In this document: piece after piece, positions 16,101 through 20,690 of the stretch
How positions within the stretch are numbered: position 1 is the first letter of the stretch
Layout of the letters: each line of letters starts with the position of its first letter
Assembly (NCBI GenBank): GCA_964398295.1
Contig: CAYNMW010000075.1
Location: forward strand, 1-20,690
Direction of reading: 5' to 3'
Origin: CALFUK01 sp964398295
GTDB taxonomy: Bacteria; Bacteroidota; Bacteroidia; Chitinophagales; Saprospiraceae
Length of the DNA stretch: 20,690 bases
The notes under the pieces: generated by a model
The model's database searches: none
Told to the model about the DNA's origin: nothing
The model's input: only the letters and a program-made list of their open reading frames with translations
Program-made: the position numbers and the translations under genes

Positions 16101-19100
16101 TTCCATACGATCCAGCGCAAATAGAGATTTTGCCTGCAGGTATGGTGAGTTATGAATTTCATTACATCAATCCAGCTTCGGGAACAGATATCATTGTTCA
16201 GAATAATGCAGATAATATTTACACACTTCCAACAGGTGTAGGTTCTTGGTATGCCATCGCCAATGATGGAGAATGTGGTAGTATCTCAGATACGATTACG
16301 CTGGATATAGAGACATGTATATTTGATCTTGCTTTAGAAAAAACACTCAATAGTGGTGTTGCAACTCCAGTTTATGCAGGAGATATTGTGACCTTTGATA
16401 TTGAAGTGACCAACCAAGGTACCGTCAATGCAATTGATGCAATCATTTACGATTACCTTCCAGCAGGATTTATTTTAGCTGACGTAAATTGGAATAGCAT
16501 TGATGCTTCTACGGCAAGTCAGACGATTGCTGGTCCAATTTTACCAGGTCAGATGGTGACGATTTCTATTGATTTGGAAGTATTGCCAACAGCTGTGCCA
16601 GGAGATTTAGTCAATTATGCAGAGATCGAATCTGCAGATGATGAAAATGGAGAAGGCTATCCCGATATCGATTCTACTCCAGATGGAGACAATACCAACG
16701 ATACCGGTGGTACTCCAGGAGATCCTACGCAAGATGGTAATATCGATGACGATGGTACCATTGATGAGGATGACCATGATCCAGCATTAGTGCCAGTAGC
16801 GGTGTTCGATTTAGCTTTAAAGAAAATTGTGACAGAGCCGACTTGTCCTTTACCTTGTACAGGAGGGCCAAATATGTATTATAATCCAGATAATGGAAAT
16901 TGGTATGAAATTGTACTAGATGGTAATCTTACTTGGAATGATGCAAAAGCAGCAGCAGAAGCTGCGAATTTGTGTGGTTGTTATACAGGACATTTAGCTA
17001 CAATTACGAGCGATGCTGAAAGAGCATTTATTGACCAATTTGTACCTTTAAGAACATGGCTTGGTGGAACTGATGCAACAACAGAAGATGCCTGGATATG
17101 GGATTCAGGACCAGATAGTGGACAACAGTTTTGGAATGGAGATGAGACTGGTATGCCGGGTCCAGATATCAATTATGCCAATTTTGCAGCATCAGAACCT
17201 AATTCAGATTCAGAAGATTGTCTTTCAATATATCATGGAGGTAACCTTTGGAATGATGTGAATTGCGCAGGTACACAGAATCACTATTTAATTGAATACT
17301 ACTATGATCCTCCTGCACCAATGGCGGTGCAAATAGGAGACGATGTAAGCTATACGATAGAAGTCTGTAACCAAGGTACTGTACCTGCGACAGCAATCGA
17401 AGTGGTTGATTATCTACCTGAAGGACTTTCACTCAGTACCGCTGAGACAGATTGGACAGTTGATGCCAATGGAAATCCTTTTACGACAATTGATGGTCCA
17501 GTAGCAGCAGATAGTTGTGTTTATGTAGAAATCATTTGTACGATTGATAGTTATCCACCATCAGGTTCTTACCAAAATTTCGCAGAAATAGCAGGAGCTT
17601 TGGATGAAGATGGAAACCCTCAAGATGATATAGATTCAACACCGGATGATGATGATAGTAATGATGGTCCTTATGATGATAATACTACAGACAATTCAAA
17701 TGGTGATGAAGATGATCACGATCCAGCAATTGTTCCAATTGCTTGCGAATCCATAGCTGGAGAAATCTTCTATGACATAGATGACAATGGTTGTCAGGAT
17801 GCAGATGAGGGCCTTGTAATGGAAGATGTGAATGTGAGTCTTTATACTTGTGGATCTGATCCAGCTGTAGATGCACCTCTTGCCTCAACCACTGTCTCTG
17901 ATGGAGATTATGAGTTTGGTATTGATAGTGAAGACGAAAATGCAAACATTTGCCTTGATCCAGATGAAGAATACTTTGTAGTATTTGATATTCCCAATGC
18001 TACTGGAGAAGCCTTAGAAGATTATACATTCTCAAGCATGGATGCTACAGGCGATTGTGCAACAGATGGTAATGGTGATGATATTGATCCTGCCACTGGA
18101 GCAACAGGATGTCATAACCCAAGTGATGATGATCCAGATGACGGAGACGATGATAATAATTTGGATGCAGGTGTGGTTCCTCCTTGCTACGAATTAGCAG
18201 GAGAGATCTTTTATGATCTTAATGACAATGGTTGTGAAGATCCAGATGAGACATTGGTAAATGATGTTGATGTTCAAGTGAGCATTTACGAGTGTGGCGA
18301 TATCCCAGGGGTGGATCAGCCTCAAGGTTCTACCACAGTAAGTGATGGTATGTATGAGTTTGGCCCTGATAGTGATGATGTAGGAGCGGATATTTGCTTA
18401 GAAAATAATAAAGAATATTTTGTCGTATTTGAAATTCCAAACGCTGTAGGAGAGGCCTTAGAAGATTATACCTTCTCTTCTATGGAAGATAATGGCGCTT
18501 GTGCATTAGCAGGCGAATCAGATAATGTAGATCCTACTACAGGAGCTTCAGGCTGCTATGATCCAGATAATTCTGATCCTAGTGATGGAGATGATGATCA
18601 AGATGTAGATGCAGGTATTGTACCTCCATGTGAAAACATCGCTGGTGAAATTTTCTACGATAATAATGATAATGGTTGCCAGGATGCTGGTGAAGACTTA
18701 GTAACCGAAACGATAGGAGTTTCCATCTTTGAATGTGGAGCGGATCCTGTAAATGATACACCAGTAGCTTCTACAGTTACCAACGATGGTATGTATGAGT
18801 TTGGACCTGATAGTGATGATCCTGGAGCAGATGTTTGTTTGACTGCTGGAACAGAATACTTCGTAGTATTTGATATTCCAAATGGAGCAGGCGAAATTCT
18901 TGAAGATTATGAATTCTCAAGTATGACAGCTGACCCAGCTTGTGAAGCATTAGGAGAATCTGATGATGTAGATCCTAACGATGGAACATCAGGATGTTAT
19001 GATCCTAATGATGATGATGGTACAGATGGAGATACTGATAATAATGTAGATGCAGGTATCATTCCTCCTTGTCATTCATTAGCAGGAGAAATCTTCTATG

Positions 19101-20690
19101 ATGGAAATGACAACGGATGTCAAGATGCAACAGAGATGTTAGTGACAGGAATCGATATTGATGTTACACTTTACGAATGTGGAGATACACCAGGTGTTGA
19201 TCCTCCAGTAGCAAGTACGACTGTTAATGATGGTATGTACGAATTTAGTGAAACAACTGATGACGCTGGGGCAATGGTTTGCCTTGATGCTGATACAGAA
19301 TACTTCGTAGCATTTGATATTCCAAATGCACAAGGAGAAGATTTAGAAGATTATACTTTCTCTAACAATACTGCTTCAGGTGCATGTGCTACAGATGGCA
19401 ATGGAGATGATGTGGATCCTACAAACGGAACATCAGGATGTTACAATCCTGATAACAGTGATGATGGAGATGGAGACAGTGATGAAAATATTGATGCAGG
19501 TATTGTACCTCCTTGTGAGCAAATTGCAGGAGAGATATTCTACGATAATAATGATAATGGTTGCCAAGATTCTGGTGAAGACTTAGTCTTGGAAGATATC
19601 AATGTGACTCTTTGGGAATGTGGAGCTGATGTAACGATGGATACTCCAGTTGCAAGTACCACAGTTTCAGATGGTATGTATGTTTTTGGAGAAACATCAG
19701 AAGATCCAGGAGCGGATGTCTGTTTAGAAGCAGGTACTCAATACTTTGTTTCATTTGATATTCCAAATGATGTAGGACAGGTATTAGAAGATTATGAGTT
19801 CTCTTCAGGAGAAGCCACACCAGGTTGTGAAGCAAGTGGTGCATCTGATGATGTAGATCCTACAACAGGCCAAACGGATTGTGTCGATCCTGACAATGGT
19901 GATGCAGGAGATGGAGATAGTGATGAGAATTTAGATGCAGGAATCGTTCCACCATGTGAATCCTTGGCTGGAGAAATTTTCTACGATCTTAATGACAATG
20001 GTTGTGAAGATCCAGGAGAAACACTAGTCATGGAAGATATCGAAGTTAGTCTATACGAATGCGGCGATGTTCCAGGTGTTGACCAACCAACAGCTTCAAC
20101 AACTGTGAATGATGGGATGTATGAGTTTGGAGAAGATTCTGACGATGTAGGTGCAGATGTTTGTTTAGAAGCAGGAACAGAATACTTTGTTGTATTTGAT
20201 ATTCCAAATGCTGTCGGTGAGACACTAGAAGATTACACTTTCTCCAATAATGATGCTACAGGCGCATGTGCTACTTCAGGTGAGTCAGACAATGTAGACC
20301 CAGCAACAGGTGCTTCAGGATGTTATGATCCTAATGATGATGATGGAAGTGATGGAGATGATGATAATAATATTGACGCTGGTATTGTACCTCCATGTGA
20401 ATCAATTGCAGGAGAAATTTTCTACGATTATAATGACAATGGTTGCCAGGATACCGGGGAAGACCTTGTCATGGAAAATATCAACGTATCCTTATATGAG
20501 TGTGGAGCTGACCCATTAGTAGATGCACCTGTCACAACAACAACTGTGTCAGATGGTATGTACGAGTTTGGATTAGAGTCTGATGATCCTAATGCTGATA
20601 TCTGCTTAGAAGCAGGAACAGAATACTTTGTATTATTCGATATTCCAAATGCAGCAGGTGAAGAGTTAGAAGATTATACGTTCTCAAGTG
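10184..20690 (+). CDS. Giant secreted multi-domain protein (DUF11, C-type lectin, SdrD-B repeats), 3' end beyond window
   Basis: I translated from ATG 10184 and found no stop through 20690: at least 3,502 codons, still open. Residues 1-31 form a signal peptide (hydrophobic core, SLQA before Gln32). About 32-2045 is a cysteine-rich chain of beta-sandwich-like modules, including a CARDB-like part (about 1680-1790) with the calcium-type loop DLDGDGVLSAND (1729-1740) and a WEPSTGLDDPT module near 1910 typical of large Bacteroidota surface proteins. DUF11 number 1 is about 2047-2205. DUF11 number 2 (2208-2519) contains a C-type lectin domain at 2230-2372. From 2525 run seven SdrD-B-like repeats of 147-148 residues. 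The protein is acidic and almost certainly exported; a Type IX sorting domain is expected at the unseen C-terminus (inference). Likely role: surface adhesin or matrix protein. The domains are clear; the biological target is unknown. Confidence 0.93.
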   Translation, partial: MSKFYTLNIVKSTILFICFISLSLFQDSLQAQCPTFFVDNMNHVPGYPRINDLSVCGAPDTVTYYLLNTTGQELLNSEFILSLPPGLQYAGYFEFTDPDFPVTQGSTSSDCPSFVLQNIGAENVQILSIAVQANCEIYNNDPSTVYELDVEFNYTVTDPDTDELVTCTNFIPGDIDYSPFIILPTLNVLSVNATNRVLGGACTWIDVQVAQNGLGASINGYKFEIYGVNPTFLANFDITRVWARNTTGSTGTTAVADLVWTVDPLTNILTAEVPTESLPGGVLGEDEPHLIRIDICEKLGCETTQETFDWTYAASFGCSDDGEPCVAPSTMEGTFRFGPAYNPTARFDAVEMVESPAICGQDAVFDVEISNTGNPDPILGLWHDVRVGFQICEADVFEPVDVIVNGASLPDGTFYFEGFDYVIDGTQFPQGFDPDGPGGFEDLDNDGFFDDLPGGASLSFRLVLAVKCQSGGKTAGCGAMDCTFNTAFIEGLRNCGSPGQSTATIDPAPEFFYGSLTDSSNEIDLNASGTVQGYSWGGNTTAPIQHTVEFCYDFGSENVAGCDNPNTYFQFQLQGTHIATRDLQPISAMAGDTMNQIPVPVGDFYKEFPDPLDSNTVNFIVNAPGDGIDAKSCFTLVIEADTVICMGRQTLTGLMNVIMECEDCPTVGETCTLIRACEPATVYYDRNGVDCVVCANERSIDVYRKNYGFADCEGTIPLTYEDVIAGDPLDAIRFLPNDTAVVNMTYTLSNEVGVQHFLNSRSISFDLYSRQWTSQLHPDMSKAQMAVFGYEKASNPGVIVPFDFSVCMNNQYRDVWNEVHTGMGLTDPTPDFIFPNSCHTYTDGSYQINDIDVYGAWNQTWPFDDNDRIQIRFIDWDKYYDAIEQPIPAARAGDNCYTSIFIDQMNPEVGDIIHLGYEIPMMMNPYLRASDVIEEFYQSNPIPQTQFQINFWIEETLDATTNIVRGGCVNNDIFTIEDEVPDDIDAITAYTIDGCTATVSHKFYIPTSSKLPLDWYNGEYRPDLLSFDKLQLPLFSPFIYAGNAEVTWNGQTVPLSDPTFVGNGTSTIYEGQEYTVANSGDTLYMEFPPSQIPGLGVGNGFGTACDTITISYDIQRICPGPIDQPENYELYMDYSYPIPFNEKPYYCDREVAFTLNGTPTVADYGNCIENTGVDADGNDLTTYLDNGVRNAFVGHPIHTIIDTSGTLTFPPTSSSLPPLSSSLASLQLSDLAGVSEFNTYTLTVGAGTETHMNVVTSVRVPTSIDLLNVTDGGGAGVTFTLLSSDPDYNYYLVETPDLMAGDMFELILETELLFCPEDGDDTNICISTTSGCIDEALAAILASAGGGACVSTESCYRYIAGEAEIQSAWLDGPPSPFQLCSVNEYAVEVKNTKTATLTGLEYDFSFPPGFAYIEDSWEYEYPAGSGAWFPLNDPAVSGTSPQGDVLTIYGSEMTNYISSSGLPGILSAPPFTAVDSNKVFIRFQAETLCDEYTSATPLYFATSADTPCETRIESLRSVKEDAVVEGAVPLDNAQFLIVADPLEYSCGGPVEINVSGVNLSSNPNGVTMMAEACFDFPPELLYTPGSFMLNAPATWTPTYVNESVLDNGYSQICFDLPDGMAPGSVFGFTAEVTPDNSIDCQEVLFNALVKSRIVDQPCASGGTCDVFVNNTINSEAVIRIVPPLDIVNVDLTKPCDDDLINDTFNFSAELENNGMEDYVGGFDMSFYQDLDGDGVLSANDVLLDMVTLTTNVAVGETGFATGSITVPATVSCPLIVTADFTAPCACKSTEFYLDKAPRPEFMENDPLVLCPGEELAIGVCSGYIFEVQGTQIYPGADDTLRYDLSPGQQITLNVTSVQAECETEYSMTIESLESFEIGPFDALEACQDECTELDLGLPFEWEESMTFLWEPSTGLDDPTLPVPTLCRPTENTIYTLTIFNPNSGCTASADVPVNAILTNPPTINYLGYEECYLPYDPAQIEILPAGMVSYEFHYINPASGTDIIVQNNADNIYTLPTGVGSWYAIANDGECGSISDTITLDIETCIFDLALEKTLNSGVATPVYAGDIVTFDIEVTNQGTVNAIDAIIYDYLPAGFILADVNWNSIDASTASQTIAGPILPGQMVTISIDLEVLPTAVPGDLVNYAEIESADDENGEGYPDIDSTPDGDNTNDTGGTPGDPTQDGNIDDDGTIDEDDHDPALVPVAVFDLALKKIVTEPTCPLPCTGGPNMYYNPDNGNWYEIVLDGNLTWNDAKAAAEAANLCGCYTGHLATITSDAERAFIDQFVPLRTWLGGTDATTEDAWIWDSGPDSGQQFWNGDETGMPGPDINYANFAASEPNSDSEDCLSIYHGGNLWNDVNCAGTQNHYLIEYYYDPPAPMAVQIGDDVSYTIEVCNQGTVPATAIEVVDYLPEGLSLSTAETDWTVDANGNPFTTIDGPVAADSCVYVEIICTIDSYPPSGSYQNFAEIAGALDEDGNPQDDIDSTPDDDDSNDGPYDDNTTDNSNGDEDDHDPAIVPIACESIAGEIFYDIDDNGCQDADEGLVMEDVNVSLYTCGSDPAVDAPLASTTVSDGDYEFGIDSEDENANICLDPDEEYFVVFDIPNATGEALEDYTFSSMDATGDCATDGNGDDIDPATGATGCHNPSDDDPDDGDDDNNLDAGVVPPCYELAGEIFYDLNDNGCEDPDETLVNDVDVQVSIYECGDIPGVDQPQGSTTVSDGMYEFGPDSDDVGADICLENNKEYFVVFEIPNAVGEALEDYTFSSMEDNGACALAGESDNVDPTTGASGCYDPDNSDPSDGDDDQDVDAGIVPPCENIAGEIFYDNNDNGCQDAGEDLVTETIGVSIFECGADPVNDTPVASTVTNDGMYEFGPDSDDPGADVCLTAGTEYFVVFDIPNGAGEILEDYEFSSMTADPACEALGESDDVDPNDGTSGCYDPNDDDGTDGDTDNNVDAGIIPPCHSLAGEIFYDGNDNGCQDATEMLVTGIDIDVTLYECGDTPGVDPPVASTTVNDGMYEFSETTDDAGAMVCLDADTEYFVAFDIPNAQGEDLEDYTFSNNTASGACATDGNGDDVDPTNGTSGCYNPDNSDDGDGDSDENIDAGIVPPCEQIAGEIFYDNNDNGCQDSGEDLVLEDINVTLWECGADVTMDTPVASTTVSDGMYVFGETSEDPGADVCLEAGTQYFVSFDIPNDVGQVLEDYEFSSGEATPGCEASGASDDVDPTTGQTDCVDPDNGDAGDGDSDENLDAGIVPPCESLAGEIFYDLNDNGCEDPGETLVMEDIEVSLYECGDVPGVDQPTASTTVNDGMYEFGEDSDDVGADVCLEAGTEYFVVFDIPNAVGETLEDYTFSNNDATGACATSGESDNVDPATGASGCYDPNDDDGSDGDDDNNIDAGIVPPCESIAGEIFYDYNDNGCQDTGEDLVMENINVSLYECGADPLVDAPVTTTTVSDGMYEFGLESDDPNADICLEAGTEYFVLFDIPNAAGEELEDYTFSS
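16322..16804 (+). other. DUF11 domain 1 of the giant protein
   Basis: Residues about 2047-2207. It opens FDLALEKTL, has the core GDIVTFDIEVTNQGT, the YLPAGF strand, and ends in a calcium-binding-like acidic tail (DIDSTPDGDNTNDTG and DEDDHDPALVPV). This is the canonical uninterrupted layout, useful as the comparator for DUF11 number 2. Confidence 0.8.
16805..17743 (+). other. DUF11 domain 2, interrupted by the lectin domain
   Basis: It opens with VFDLALKKIVTEP (from residue 2208), then breaks off; the expected next strand, VQIGDDVSYTIEVCNQGT, appears only after about 170 residues (from about 2381). It continues with YLPEGLSL and the acidic tail DIDSTPDDDDSNDG and DEDDHDPAIVPI. The two halves together align with domain 1, so the intervening C-type lectin domain is an insertion between the first and second beta strands. 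Confidence 0.75.
16871..17299 (+). other. C-type lectin-like domain inside the giant protein
   Basis: Residues about 2230-2372. Visible hallmarks: LTWNDAKAAAEAAN and GHLATITSDAERAF (helices and first strand), WLGGTD at 2292, WIWDSG and FWNG, EPN at 2338-2340, Glu2344 before DC, and WND at 2356-2358. The conserved cysteines (2264 or 2266, 2346, 2361) match the usual pair of disulphides in part. EPN plus the downstream Glu and ND are the ligands of the second calcium site in mannose-type C-type lectins (established knowledge), so calcium-dependent sugar binding is a reasonable prediction, not shown. Confidence 0.85.
17756..20690 (+). repeat. Seven tandem SdrD-B-like repeats, 441-444 nt each
   Basis: Units begin (at the AGEIFYD codon for Ala) at 17756, 18197, 18641, 19082, 19526, 19967 and 20408; the last is cut by the window edge. 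Spacing is 441, 444, 441, 444, 441 and 441 nt, always in frame. Each unit has AGEIFYD, an EF-hand-like loop (NDNGCQDxGE), the strand VSLYECG, DGMYEFG, EYFVVFDIPN, LEDYTFSS, and a D/N-rich linker (DPNDDDGSDGDDDNN in one copy) ending DAGIVPPC. Synonymous differences are frequent while the protein motifs hold, so the copies are under protein-level constraint and are not a very recent duplication. Confidence 0.93.

Noticed and set aside
17756..20690. CRISPR or DNA-level satellite explanation for the 441-nt repeats
   Set aside because: Period is always a multiple of three, synonymous differences are common and protein motifs are conserved, so these are protein domain repeats.

Overview
The window reads as AT-rich chromosomal DNA of a Bacteroidota bacterium, most likely from the Saprospiria/Cytophagia side of the phylum. 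The evidence is protein style: a lipoprotein with an SbsA-type Ig fold, a SusC/TonB-receptor-like outer-membrane barrel with a carboxypeptidase-regulatory N-domain, a membrane-anchored FMN/Fe-S GltB-like protein, and a very large secreted protein built from DUF11, C-type lectin and SdrD-B-like modules. Assignment below phylum level is inference. The sequence is from a draft assembly, because it contains a run of exactly 100 Ns.

Left part (1-3188): a minus-strand pair, xerD followed by a lipoprotein gene that runs off the left edge. Divergent from xerD is a plus-strand aspartyl-protease-family gene that appears to have lost its 5' end. Middle (3189-8207): a roughly 800-bp gene-free stretch packed with REP-like palindromes, a 39-bp repeat, a 55-bp repeat exactly abutting both sides of the N gap, and four copies of a 20-nt unit. 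It leads into the GltB-like gene and then an 828-residue outer-membrane barrel protein. Then (8208-9679): a second repeat-bearing gene-free stretch sharing elements with the first, and a minus-strand SAM methyltransferase.

Right half (10184 to the window end): one uninterrupted plus-strand reading frame of at least 3,502 codons, still open at the right edge. It starts with a signal peptide, continues through about 2,000 residues of cysteine-rich beta-sandwich-like modules, then DUF11 number 1, then DUF11 number 2 with a complete C-type lectin domain inserted inside it. It ends with seven (the seventh partial) SdrD-B-like repeats of 147-148 residues, each with six conserved cysteines. The repeats alternate between two subtypes. 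The product is most plausibly a giant secreted or cell-surface adhesin with a calcium- and possibly sugar-binding lectin head on a disulphide- and calcium-stiffened stalk.

No CRISPR array, rRNA, tRNA, transposase or phage gene was recognised. The genes do not form one obvious pathway. The most distinctive content is the architecture of the giant protein and the family of small dispersed repeats shared by two intergenic regions.
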